A stretch of 64,000 bases of DNA, taken from Rhodobacterales bacterium RIFCSPHIGHO2_02_FULL_62_130 (GTDB lineage: Bacteria > Pseudomonadota > Alphaproteobacteria > Rhodobacterales > Rhodobacteraceae). A program made the position numbers and the translations under genes. The stretch covers positions 207,298 through 271,297 of the forward strand of contig MHZT01000001.1 of assembly GCA_001828855.1 (NCBI GenBank). The letters are read 5' to 3'. Each line of letters starts with the position of its first letter. Positions within the stretch are counted from its first letter, which is position 1. Below are positions 35,053 through 43,235 of the stretch, piece after piece. Below the pieces are notes generated by a model, which ran no database searches, was not told the DNA's origin, and was given only the letters and a program-made list of their open reading frames with translations.

Positions 35053-36357
35053 ATGCCCGCCCGCCTTTTGCCTGCTGTTCTGCTGTCATTGTCGATGCTG
35101 TCCTTGCTGGTTCTGGTATCGGCCAAGCCCGCCCCCGCCGCCGAGGCCCCGCTGGAGCAGGCGCTGGCGGCGCTGTTCACCGTCCACACCGCCGATGCCG
35201 AAGACCGCTTTCTGGGGTCGGCCTTTCTGTGGGGCGACGGCACGGTGGCGGTGACCAACGCGCATGTCGTTGGCGATGCAACCGAAGTGCGGCTGACCGA
35301 TGCGCGCGGGCGCGAAGAGATCGGGCTGGTAATCGGCAAGGATGCCGTGCGGGATGTGGCGGTGATCTCGGTTGCCACGGGGCGGCAGGGCTTGGCCTTT
35401 GGTGCGGCGCCCGCCTTGGGGGCCGAGGTCTGGGCGCTGGGTGCGCCTTTGGGGATCGAGTTTACCGTGACCGAAGGCCGTGTGTCTGCGCTGGCCCGTC
35501 AGGTCGAAGCGGCGGTGCCGATCCTGATGCTGCAACATGACGCCGCGGTGAATCCCGGATCGTCGGGCGGGCCTTTGGTGGATGATAGCGGCGCGCTGGT
35601 GGGGATGAACAGCCAGATTGCCGATGGCAGCCGGATGTTCGTGGGCATCGCCTATGCCATTCCTGCGGATGATCTGTCCCGAATCGTGACGGGTCTGATC
35701 GACGAAACCCTGCTGCCGCTGCCCGAACTGGGCCTGACGGCGCGCCCCGTGGACCGTCAGCTTGCCGCTGCCTTGGGAATAGATGCCAGCGGCTTGCTGG
35801 TGGATGGCGTGACCGAAGGCAGCCTTGCTGCGCTGGGTGGACTTCAGGCGGGCGATGTGGTGCTGGCGCTGGGTGGGCATGTCCTTGTGAAATCGGGCGA
35901 TCTGGCCTTTGCAGTCGAGGCCGCCTTGCCCGATGGCGTGGCCGATGTGGCTGTGCTGCGGGCGGGTGAAAAGCTGCTGCTGTCGGTGCCGCTGCTGGCG
36001 GATGATATGGCGTCAAACCTGAGCCTGCGCGATGTTTCGGGTGCTGTGCCGCAACGGGTGGCCAGCTATACGCTGGAAACCCTGGGGATGGTCCTGGGGG
36101 CAGACGGGCTGGTGACAGCGGTCAATGAAAACTCGCCCGCGCTGTTTGCGGGGGTGGCCGAAGGCGACCGGATTGTAGCGGTCAATGGGGCGGTGACAGA
36201 TCTGTCTGCCGTGACCATCGATGCGCCTGTGCTGCTGCTGTTGCAGGGGGAAACGGGGGCGACGCGGCATGTGCTGATCGACCCTTGGGCCACGGGCAAG
36301 ACTATTCGCCCTGTGGGCGGCGCGAATGTGCTTGACCCGGACGTGGTCGTGTTCTGA
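35053..36357 (+). CDS. HtrA-like serine protease with two PDZ-like domains
   Basis: 434 residues; a hydrophobic N-terminal signal ends near APAA (30). Trypsin-fold S1C domain (about 33-210) with His71 in TNAHVVG, Asp101 in VRDVAVI and Ser171 in NPGSSGGPL, a full triad. A first PDZ-like domain (about 220-305) includes LVDGVTEGSLAALGGLQAGD, and a second (about 345-405) includes VTAVNENSPALFAGVAEGDR. Such proteins sense and degrade misfolded envelope proteins. The next two genes are a response regulator (24 bases on) and its kinase, so the protease may feed or follow that circuit. Start ATG 35053 with GAGG upstream. Confidence 0.9.
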   Translation: MPARLLPAVLLSLSMLSLLVLVSAKPAPAAEAPLEQALAALFTVHTADAEDRFLGSAFLWGDGTVAVTNAHVVGDATEVRLTDARGREEIGLVIGKDAVRDVAVISVATGRQGLAFGAAPALGAEVWALGAPLGIEFTVTEGRVSALARQVEAAVPILMLQHDAAVNPGSSGGPLVDDSGALVGMNSQIADGSRMFVGIAYAIPADDLSRIVTGLIDETLLPLPELGLTARPVDRQLAAALGIDASGLLVDGVTEGSLAALGGLQAGDVVLALGGHVLVKSGDLAFAVEAALPDGVADVAVLRAGEKLLLSVPLLADDMASNLSLRDVSGAVPQRVASYTLETLGMVLGADGLVTAVNENSPALFAGVAEGDRIVAVNGAVTDLSAVTIDAPVLLLLQGETGATRHVLIDPWATGKTIRPVGGANVLDPDVVVF

Positions 36358-36381
36358 CATTGGCAGAAAAGGGATTTGACC

Positions 36382-37071
36382 ATGGACCGCATCCTGATTG
36401 TCGAGGATGATAGTGAAACCGCCGAAGCCGTTGCCGCCGAAGTGCGCGGCCTTGGGCTGGAGCCGGTGATCAAGACCACGCTGGACGAGGGTATCGCGGC
36501 TTCGGCGCTTGATTTTCGCGTGATCGTGCTGGACCGTATGTTGCCCGGTGGCGACGGGGTCGAGGCAATTGCACGGATGCGGGCGGGTGGCGCGCGCGGT
36601 CTGATCCTTGTGCTATCGGCGCTGGGGCGGGCGGCGAACCGCGTTGAAGGGCTTGAGAAGGGCGCCGATGACTACCTGCCCAAACCCTTCGAACCCGAGG
36701 AGTTGCGCGCCCGTCTGCGCGCGCTGTTGCGGCGCGGCACGATGCAGGTGCTGGACAATGACCTGCTGGCCTTCGGCGATCTGGAAATCCGCCTGAAGGC
36801 GCGCACGGTGCATGTCAAGCGCGGCCATGTCGCGGTCAGCCCCAAGGAATTTGAACTGCTGACCTATTTTGCCCGCAACGCGGGGCAGGTGGTGACGCGG
36901 ATGCAACTGCTGGAAAACGTCTGGAAGCTGCATTTTGATCCCGGCACCAATGTGGTGGATGTGCATGTGGGCCGTTTGCGCCGCAAGCTGGAGGAGGCGG
37001 GGTCGCAGGCGATCCAGACCGCGCGCGGCGAGGGCTATGTCTTTGCGCCGCTGGCGGGTGCGGTGATTTGA
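36382..37071 (+). CDS. OmpR-family response regulator
   Basis: 229 residues. Receiver domain with acidic Glu8-Asp9-Asp10 and the phospho-acceptor Asp51 in VIVLDRMLP, then a Lys in LPKPF. A C-terminal winged-helix DNA-binding domain (about 130-225) follows with KEFELLTYFARNAGQVVTR and VDVHVGRLRRKL. Start ATG 36382 with AAAAGGG upstream; an in-frame TTG lies two codons earlier. The gene follows the HtrA-like protease and overlaps the kinase gene by 4 bases. Confidence 0.93.
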   Translation: MDRILIVEDDSETAEAVAAEVRGLGLEPVIKTTLDEGIAASALDFRVIVLDRMLPGGDGVEAIARMRAGGARGLILVLSALGRAANRVEGLEKGADDYLPKPFEPEELRARLRALLRRGTMQVLDNDLLAFGDLEIRLKARTVHVKRGHVAVSPKEFELLTYFARNAGQVVTRMQLLENVWKLHFDPGTNVVDVHVGRLRRKLEEAGSQAIQTARGEGYVFAPLAGAVI

Positions 37072-38435
37072 CGGCGGCCAAACCCCTTGCCGCCCGCGCA
37101 ACCTTGCGGCTGGCGGCGGTGATGGCGCTGGCGGTGACCTTGCTTTCCCTGCTGGCGATGGGACTGCAATACCGGCTGGTGGAAACGCGGCTGATGGACG
37201 CCTCTCGCGCCCTGCTGACCGCCGATCTGAACGGCTTTGCCGCCCTTTATGAACAGCGCCGCATCATCGCGCTGCGTCAGGCCATCGATTACCGCGCGGC
37301 GGCGCATACGGGGGGCGAGATGTTGCTTCTGGCCGACCGCAAGGGCGTGGTTCTGGCCGGAACCGAACCCGCATGGCCCGAAGGTCTGACCAAGACCGGC
37401 GAAGGCTTTACGGCCGACGGGGCCGAGGTGTTTGTCAGGGGTGGCGAACGCTGGCTGGCGGTCGCGCGCGATCTGCCGGGGGGATTTCCCTTGCTGGTGG
37501 CGCGGTCGCTTGCGCCGGTCGATGCCACGCTGGCCAGTCTGCGGCGGGGCATGGCAGCCTTGGGGCTGGCCTTGCTCGCGGCGGGGGCGCTGGTGGGCTG
37601 GTTCGCGGCGCGCAGCGTCATGGGGCGGATCGGGCGGATCAACGCGCTGGCCGACAGGGTGGCGGCAGGCGAATTGTCGGCGCGGCTGGAGGGTGCGCGC
37701 TCGCATGACGAATTCGGCCTGCTGGAAACCCATGTTCACGCCATGCTGGACCGGATCGAGAACCTGAACCGCGCCACGCATCGCCTGTCTGACACCATCG
37801 CGCATGAACTTCGCACGCCCCTGAACCGGATGACGCAGAAACTGGCGCGGATCGAGGGGCAGGATGATCTGGCCAATGATCTGAAATCCGAAATGCGCGC
37901 GGCGATCCGGGTGTTCGACTCGCTTCTGGACATCAGCCGCGCCGAGGCGGATCAGGGATCGGGCGGCGGGCTGGTTCCTGTCGATCTGTCGAGGGTGGCC
38001 CAAGAGGTATGGGAGCTTTATGAACCCTTGGCCGAGGACAAGGGCCTGCGCTGCACGCTGACCGTCGATCCCGATTGCCGCGTGCTGGGCGACCGCAATC
38101 TGATCGCGCAGATGCTGTCGAACCTGCTGGATAATGCAATCAAATACTGTGCGGCGGGGGATGAGTTGCGGCTGATCCTGCAGGAAACGCCTGACCGTCA
38201 CCTGCTGACCATCGCCGACACAGGGCCGGGCCTCCCGGACGAGATGAAGGATCAGGCCTTTGAACGCTTTGTCCGTGCCGACCGCGACAAGGATCGTGGA
38301 ATCAAGGGCCACGGGCTGGGACTGGCGCTGGTGCGGGCGATTGCGGCGCGGCATGGGGCAAAACTGGGGCTGCCGCAGGTGGAAAAGGGGTTTGTGCTGG
38401 AAATCGGCTGGCCTAAGCTATCCGCTGATCCCTAA
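37068..38435 (+). CDS. Membrane sensor histidine kinase
   Basis: 455 residues. Two transmembrane helices (about 14-34 and 163-183) enclose a periplasmic sensor of about 130 residues with a PDC-like look. A HAMP linker (about 184-236) follows, then the phospho-acceptor His246 in IAHELRTPLNRM. The ATPase domain carries NLLDNAIKY, ADTGPGLP and GHGLGLALV. The frame begins with TTG 37068 overlapping the regulator stop (TTGA). The signal is unknown; the neighbours suggest envelope or copper stress, by inference. Confidence 0.9.
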   Translation: MTAAKPLAARATLRLAAVMALAVTLLSLLAMGLQYRLVETRLMDASRALLTADLNGFAALYEQRRIIALRQAIDYRAAAHTGGEMLLLADRKGVVLAGTEPAWPEGLTKTGEGFTADGAEVFVRGGERWLAVARDLPGGFPLLVARSLAPVDATLASLRRGMAALGLALLAAGALVGWFAARSVMGRIGRINALADRVAAGELSARLEGARSHDEFGLLETHVHAMLDRIENLNRATHRLSDTIAHELRTPLNRMTQKLARIEGQDDLANDLKSEMRAAIRVFDSLLDISRAEADQGSGGGLVPVDLSRVAQEVWELYEPLAEDKGLRCTLTVDPDCRVLGDRNLIAQMLSNLLDNAIKYCAAGDELRLILQETPDRHLLTIADTGPGLPDEMKDQAFERFVRADRDKDRGIKGHGLGLALVRAIAARHGAKLGLPQVEKGFVLEIGWPKLSADP

Positions 38436-38453
38436 AGGCCCGACCCGATTCCC

Positions 38454-39902
38454 ATGAAGAAACTGATCGTCTGCCTGACCCTGCTGGCAAGCTGTGCGGC
38501 ATGGAACAAACCGCTGAACGAACCGCTGGACGGCGAGAATTTGGCATTGGTCGAGGTGACGCCCGAAAGCATCGGCGCGGGCGAGTTGTATGTCGGCCTT
38601 GCGTTTTCGGGCGGGGGGATGCGGGCTTCGGCCTTTGCCTATGGCATGCTGGAGGAATTGCGGGCGCAATCGGCGTTGACCGGCACGCCGGATGGCCTCT
38701 TGGACAATGTGCGGCTGGTGTCTGGGGTTTCGGGCGGATCGGTGACGGCAGCGCAGTTCGGGCTTTACGGACCGCGCGGGATTGATGGCTACCGCGAAAA
38801 CTACCTGATCACCAATGCCGAGAAATACATGGCCAATTCGGCGCTTAATCCGGTTACGCTGGTCAAGGGGCTGTCGGGCGGGGCCAACGGGCGCAAGACC
38901 TTTGCCCGCTATCTGGACGAGGTGCTGTTCAAGGGCGCCACCTTTGGCGATCTGCGCGCGCGGTCCAAGATCAAGACATGGATCAACGCCACCGACATGG
39001 CGAACAACACGCCCTTCCTGTTCAGCCCCGAAACCTTTGACGCGCTGTGTTCTGACCTGTCGCGCCTGCCGATCTCCGAGGCGGTGGCGGCCAGTGCGGC
39101 GTTTCCGCTGGTGTTCACGCCAGTGGTTTTGCAGGCGCATCAGGGCAAGTGCAATTACAAGGAACCCGATTGGCTGACCGCCGCCCGCAACAACCCCGAG
39201 GCCACGGCGGCGATGAAGGCGCAGGGCCGCGCGCTGGAAAGCTATTCCAATGCGGAGCAGGTGAAATTCGTCAAGCTGCTGGATGGCGGCATCACCGACA
39301 ACTTCGGCACCACGGGGCTTGCGGTGGAACGCGCCCGCGCGCAGGCGGCCTATGCCCCGATGACGCCGGAAGAGGCCGTGCGGATGAAGCGGATGCTGTT
39401 TCTGGTCGCAAACGCGGGGGTCGAGGCTGATTACGGCTGGACGCAAAAGATCGCGGGGCCAAGCGGGGTCGGCCTTGGCATGTCGATCGCTACGGCGTCG
39501 ATGAGTGCCGCGACCCGCTCCGGCTATGACGCGATGCGCGGCGAATTGCGGCAATGGGAGGCCGAGTTGATCGAATGGCGTTGCAACCTTGCGTCCTCCG
39601 AAGTGCGGCGCTTGCGTGGCAGTCTGGACGGTTGGGATTGCACCGATCTGAAGATGTTCATCGGTCAGGCCAGCTTTGAAGGCGTGTCGCCCGAAATGCG
39701 CGCCAAGCTGAACAAGGTGCCGACGCGCCTGCGCCTGAAAACCGACGAGGTGGATCTGGTGATCGAGGCGGGTCGTCTGGCCACCCGCGCCTCGCCCGAA
39801 TTCAACGGATTTCTGGCCTCGCTGGAGGGCAATGACGTGGATGCCCGCATCCAGAAAGGCATCGCGGCAGGCGGGCGCAGGCTGGCCCCTGTCAGCAACT
39901 GA
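38454..39902 (+). CDS. Patatin-like phospholipase lipoprotein
   Basis: 482 residues. A lipoprotein signal ends LLASC (Cys14). Patatin features: oxyanion loop FSGGGMRASAF (about 51-61), nucleophile Ser93 in GVSGGSV, and Asp277 in LLDGGITDN, a full Ser-Asp dyad. The C-terminal 150 residues are family-unassigned. It should act on phospholipids in the outer membrane or periplasm. It starts 18 bases after the kinase gene and lies just before the second caspase-like gene. The closest functional guess is membrane-lipid cleavage as output of the neighbouring regulators. Confidence 0.9.
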   Translation: MKKLIVCLTLLASCAAWNKPLNEPLDGENLALVEVTPESIGAGELYVGLAFSGGGMRASAFAYGMLEELRAQSALTGTPDGLLDNVRLVSGVSGGSVTAAQFGLYGPRGIDGYRENYLITNAEKYMANSALNPVTLVKGLSGGANGRKTFARYLDEVLFKGATFGDLRARSKIKTWINATDMANNTPFLFSPETFDALCSDLSRLPISEAVAASAAFPLVFTPVVLQAHQGKCNYKEPDWLTAARNNPEATAAMKAQGRALESYSNAEQVKFVKLLDGGITDNFGTTGLAVERARAQAAYAPMTPEEAVRMKRMLFLVANAGVEADYGWTQKIAGPSGVGLGMSIATASMSAATRSGYDAMRGELRQWEAELIEWRCNLASSEVRRLRGSLDGWDCTDLKMFIGQASFEGVSPEMRAKLNKVPTRLRLKTDEVDLVIEAGRLATRASPEFNGFLASLEGNDVDARIQKGIAAGGRRLAPVSN

Positions 39903-40010
39903 TCTGTCCCGATTTTTCTGCAAAAGACCCGGATCGCGCTTTTGGATGACAAGTGTCGTCACCCCGCGCGCAAGGCTTGCCTGATGCGTCAGGCTGGCTA
40001 TCCTGACCGC

Positions 40011-41909
40011 ATGTTTGAACGCATTTGCCCTTTGGTTTTCAGTCTGATGCTGGCCGCGCCTTTTCCGGCCTTGGCCGAGGTGCGCGCGGTTCTGGTGGGG
40101 GTCAGCGATTATCTGGTGTTGGATGCCGATCTGAAAGGTCCGTCCTCTGATGTGGCACTGATGGCCACGGTTCTGGCCGCGCGGGGCGTGACGGATCAGG
40201 TCGCGCTGACCAGTGGCGGCACAGCGCCCACCAAAGCTGCTATCATGGCGGCATTGGACAAGGTGGCGGCGCGGTCCGTCGCAGGGGATACCGTGGTGTT
40301 CTACTTTTCAGGCCATGGCGGCCAAGCCCCCGACCAAAGCGGCGATGAGGGCGGCGGCTATGACGAGATTTTCCTACCCGCCGATGCGGCTGGCTGGAAA
40401 GGCGCAATCGGCGCGGTTGAAAACGCCGTTCTGGACGATGAGTTGCAGGCTTGGGCGCAGCCCTTGCTGGCGCGCGGGGTGCAACTGGTCGGGCTGATCG
40501 ACGCCTGCCATTCCGATACCGGCTTTCGTGCGGTCGGGCGCGGCGTGGCGCGTGGCTTGGGGGCAGAGGCTTTGGGCATCCCCGTCGATGCGGTGTCAGA
40601 CACAGGCCCGCAAGCCGTGCCTCTGGCGGGGGAGTTTGTGTTTCTCTATTCCTCGCAATCCGACCAGCGTTCGTTTGAATACGAGGTTGGCACATCGGGC
40701 GAATGGCACGGGGCCTTTACCCTGAAGCTGGCCGAGGTGTTGCGGACCGCCACAGGGGCGTCGTGGGCGCAGGTCTTGGCGGCAACGGCGGATGGCATGA
40801 TCCAAGGCCCCGTGCAGCAAATGCCCGATGGCGAAGGCCCTTTGCTGCAAAATGCAGTGTTCGGCATGGCGGCGCCCGCGCGCTTTCTGATCCGCGATGG
40901 GGCTGTGCAGGCTGGCCTGCTGCAAGGTCTGGCCGAGGGCGATCAGGTGGCTGTCTTTGCCGATGCCGCCGCTGGCCCTGAACTGGCCATGCTGCCCCTG
41001 ACCCGCGTGACCGCGCGCGAGGCGCGATTTGACGGCGATCTGCCCCCGGATGCCGCTTGGGCCGAGGTGGCAATTCCCGCCGCCCCCGCTCCGCTTGCCC
41101 TTGCCCCCTCCGTGCGCCCCGACCCGTCGGACGGATTCGACTATTCCGCCTGGACCAAGATCTTGGGCGCAGGCCAGCCCGACGGAGATCTGGTCCCGAT
41201 CCTGACCGGCGGGGAACTGGCGCTTGCGGGGCCGGACGGGGTGCTTGACCCGATGGGCGCAGGCTCGACCCCGCGCGTGCAACCCGTTGCGGGCGAAACG
41301 CAGGCCGAGGCTTTGGCGCGGGTGCTGGAAAACGCGGGCCATGCCCTGCGGCTGCGCAAAGTTCTGGCTGCCGTTGCGGGGCGGGGCCTGACGGGCAAGC
41401 CCGCGCTTTCTGTGAGGTGGCAGAGAAAACCGGCAGCGGTTGATGGTGCGGGGTGCACCCCCGCAGGCCCGCCCGCGCCCGTCGATCCCGCCCAAGGTCT
41501 GCGCCCCTGCGATCAGCTCTGGGCCGAGATCCGCAACAGCTCGGGCCGCGATCTGGACGTTTCTGTGCTGTATTTCAACGCCGATTTCACCATAGGCGCG
41601 GTTTGGCCAAGCCAAGGCCTGTCAAACCGTCTGGCCGCCGGTGAGGTGGCACGCGCCGGTGTGCAGATCGACCCGCAAACCACCGTCGGGCTTGAAGAAA
41701 TCATGGTGCTGGCGGTGCCTGTCGAAAATGGCAGCCCGCGCGTCGATCTGACCGCCTTGGCCAGCCCGACGCAGATGCGGGGCAGCACCGGACCGGCAAG
41801 CTGGATTTCCGACCATCTTGCAACAGAAGACCGAACCCGCGGGTTTTCGACCAGACCCGCCGCATTGAACATGGTGCGACAGCCGGTGCGGCTGTTGCCG
41901 GACCCCTAG
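40011..41909 (+). CDS. Exported caspase-family (C14) protein 2 with C-terminal DUF4384-like domain
   Basis: 632 residues from ATG 40011. Signal peptide MFERICPLVFSLMLAAPFPA ends after residue 22. Caspase-like domain (about 24-290) with LKGPSSDVALM, catalytic His102 in FYFSGHGGQAP and Cys166 in LIDACHSDTGF. It shares with caspase 1 the stretch GAVENA(x)(x)DDE after the His block. The C-terminal domain (about 510-600: DVSVLYFNADFTIGAVWPSQ) matches caspase 1's NVLYIAADYSVSHWF region. An ATG at 39984 would extend the signal by nine residues (AAGG is better placed for it), so the start is uncertain. The trypsin gene follows after 10 bases. Confidence 0.86.
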   Translation: MFERICPLVFSLMLAAPFPALAEVRAVLVGVSDYLVLDADLKGPSSDVALMATVLAARGVTDQVALTSGGTAPTKAAIMAALDKVAARSVAGDTVVFYFSGHGGQAPDQSGDEGGGYDEIFLPADAAGWKGAIGAVENAVLDDELQAWAQPLLARGVQLVGLIDACHSDTGFRAVGRGVARGLGAEALGIPVDAVSDTGPQAVPLAGEFVFLYSSQSDQRSFEYEVGTSGEWHGAFTLKLAEVLRTATGASWAQVLAATADGMIQGPVQQMPDGEGPLLQNAVFGMAAPARFLIRDGAVQAGLLQGLAEGDQVAVFADAAAGPELAMLPLTRVTAREARFDGDLPPDAAWAEVAIPAAPAPLALAPSVRPDPSDGFDYSAWTKILGAGQPDGDLVPILTGGELALAGPDGVLDPMGAGSTPRVQPVAGETQAEALARVLENAGHALRLRKVLAAVAGRGLTGKPALSVRWQRKPAAVDGAGCTPAGPPAPVDPAQGLRPCDQLWAEIRNSSGRDLDVSVLYFNADFTIGAVWPSQGLSNRLAAGEVARAGVQIDPQTTVGLEEIMVLAVPVENGSPRVDLTALASPTQMRGSTGPASWISDHLATEDRTRGFSTRPAALNMVRQPVRLLPDP

Positions 41910-41919
41910 GGAGACCAGA

Positions 41920-42957
41920 ATGACCAAGACAGCACTCGCCCTTACCCTGACGCTTGCGGCAGGCATGGCCACGGCGCAAACCCCTGATTTCAAGATCAAA
42001 CCGGCCTCGCCCTTCGCTTGGGCCAAATCCGGCGAGAAAGCCGCTTATGCCGCAAAGGCCGCAGCCGCAGGGGGCGGCAAGGTGATCGGTGGCACGCTTG
42101 CGGCCGATGGGGCGTGGCCTTGGCAGGTGGCATTGATGATCAACGGCGCCCCCGTGGGGCCGGACGGGCAGTTCTGCGGTGGCTCTCTGGTGCTGGACAG
42201 ATGGGTGCTGACGGCGGCGCATTGCGTGCATATGCAGGATGATGCGGGCACCTGGGCCGATCTTGCGCCCACCGATATCTCGGTCATGGTCGGGACCAAT
42301 GTGCTGACGCCCGGCAAAGGCGACCTGGTCGGGGTGGCGGGCGTGTTCCGCCACCCCGACTATGTCGGCACCGCCTTTGACCATGACATCGCCCTGATCA
42401 AACTGACCCGCCCGCCGGTGGTTCCTTACCAGACCATTCAGGTGCCGGACGCCGAATTCGGCGACCAACTGGATCAGCCCGGCGTGGTCACCATCGTAAC
42501 CGGCTGGGGCTTGCTGGAGGGCGGCACCCACCCCGAAGCGCTGCACCAGACCGAAATCCAGATGATGGACCGCGCCCTGTGCAACCAGTCCATGATCGAA
42601 TCCCGTGCCGAAGCCGCCGCCGAAGGCTTCGGCTATGCCGTGGGTGTTCTCAGCCTGAAAGACGAGGACGCCTACGCGCTCTGGGATGAGGTCATTGCCG
42701 CAGCCCCCGCCCCCATGAGCGAGAACATGCTCTGTTCCGGCACATTCGAGGGCGGCAAAACCGCCTGCTCGGGCGATAGCGGCGGCCCCTTGGTGGTGCC
42801 GTTGGAGGATGGCAGCTATATTCAGGCGGGCGTGGTGAGTTGGGGTCTTTCGGCCTCGACCGGCGAAGGCTGCGAGGAAACCGCGCTGTTCTCGGCCTAT
42901 ACGCGCGTGTCGAACTTCCTGCCCTGGCTGGAGCAAACCATCAACGCCAACCCCTAG
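41920..42957 (+). CDS. Exported trypsin-family (S1A) serine protease zymogen
   Basis: 345 residues. Signal peptide ends near ATAQ (20). A propeptide of about 35 residues is followed by GGGK-VIGG at 51-58, the classical activation site, with cleavage expected after Lys54. Triad: His101 in LTAAHC, Asp156 in DHDIALIKL, Ser287 in SGDSGGPL. The residue at the S1-pocket position 189 appears to be Thr281, not Asp, so trypsin-like Arg/Lys preference is doubtful. Several cysteine pairs fit S1A disulfides. GGAGA precedes the ATG. Downstream of caspase 2 by 10 bases. Confidence 0.92.
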   Translation: MTKTALALTLTLAAGMATAQTPDFKIKPASPFAWAKSGEKAAYAAKAAAAGGGKVIGGTLAADGAWPWQVALMINGAPVGPDGQFCGGSLVLDRWVLTAAHCVHMQDDAGTWADLAPTDISVMVGTNVLTPGKGDLVGVAGVFRHPDYVGTAFDHDIALIKLTRPPVVPYQTIQVPDAEFGDQLDQPGVVTIVTGWGLLEGGTHPEALHQTEIQMMDRALCNQSMIESRAEAAAEGFGYAVGVLSLKDEDAYALWDEVIAAAPAPMSENMLCSGTFEGGKTACSGDSGGPLVVPLEDGSYIQAGVVSWGLSASTGEGCEETALFSAYTRVSNFLPWLEQTINANP

Positions 42958-42977
42958 GTGCGTGACAAGCACGCACC
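42957..42977 (+). terminator. GTGCGTG-family hairpin at the trypsin stop codon
   Basis: GGTGCGTG (42957-42964) and CACGCACC (42970-42977) with loop ACAAG, followed by CTACCCC. The first base is the last base of the stop codon. Likely 3'-end hairpin of the protease operon. Confidence 0.6.
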
Positions 42978-42989
42978 CTACCCCTTGCA

Positions 42990-43116
42990 TTTCATCTTGG
43001 CATAAATACTCCCCGCGGAGCGTTCTGCATCCGCAGCAGAGGCCTCCGGCGGGAGTATTTGGGCCAAGATGAAACCCCGGTTCCATCCTCTTTGCATAAA
43101 TATCCCCGCCGGAGGC
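42990..43116. repeat. Inverted CCGCCGGAGG elements plus a third single copy
   Basis: An inverted pair at about 42990-43021 and 43042-43074 resembles the pair at 22635-22757, though the left arm here has ACTCCCCGCGGAG in place of ACTCCCGCCGGAG. A third copy in the left-arm orientation is at 43081-43116. These and the flanking hairpins fill the 278 bases between the trypsin gene and the PPC-like gene 2 stop. No gene is supported there. Confidence 0.7.
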
Positions 43117-43202
43117 CCCGCCCCTTGGCCCCGGAGTGCCGCTAAAAGGAAAAGGCCGCGACCGGTGGCGCGACCTTTCTTGTGGCTTGCAGATGAAGGG
43201 GT

Positions 43203-43226
43203 AGGGTGCGTGATTTCACGCACCCT
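43203..43226 (-). terminator. GTGCGTG-family hairpin downstream of PPC-like gene 2
   Basis: Perfect arms AGGGTGCGTG and CACGCACCCT with loop ATTT. It lies 9 bases past the stop of the minus-strand gene. Likely its terminator or mRNA end. Confidence 0.6.
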
Positions 43227-43235
43227 GTCACAAGA

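Noticed and set aside
30633..42957. Known intracellular caspase-type anti-phage defence (CBASS, Avs or type III CRISPR linked)
   Set aside because: All the proteases carry signal peptides, and there is no nucleotide cyclase, STAND ATPase, CRISPR gene or Cas-like protein in the window.
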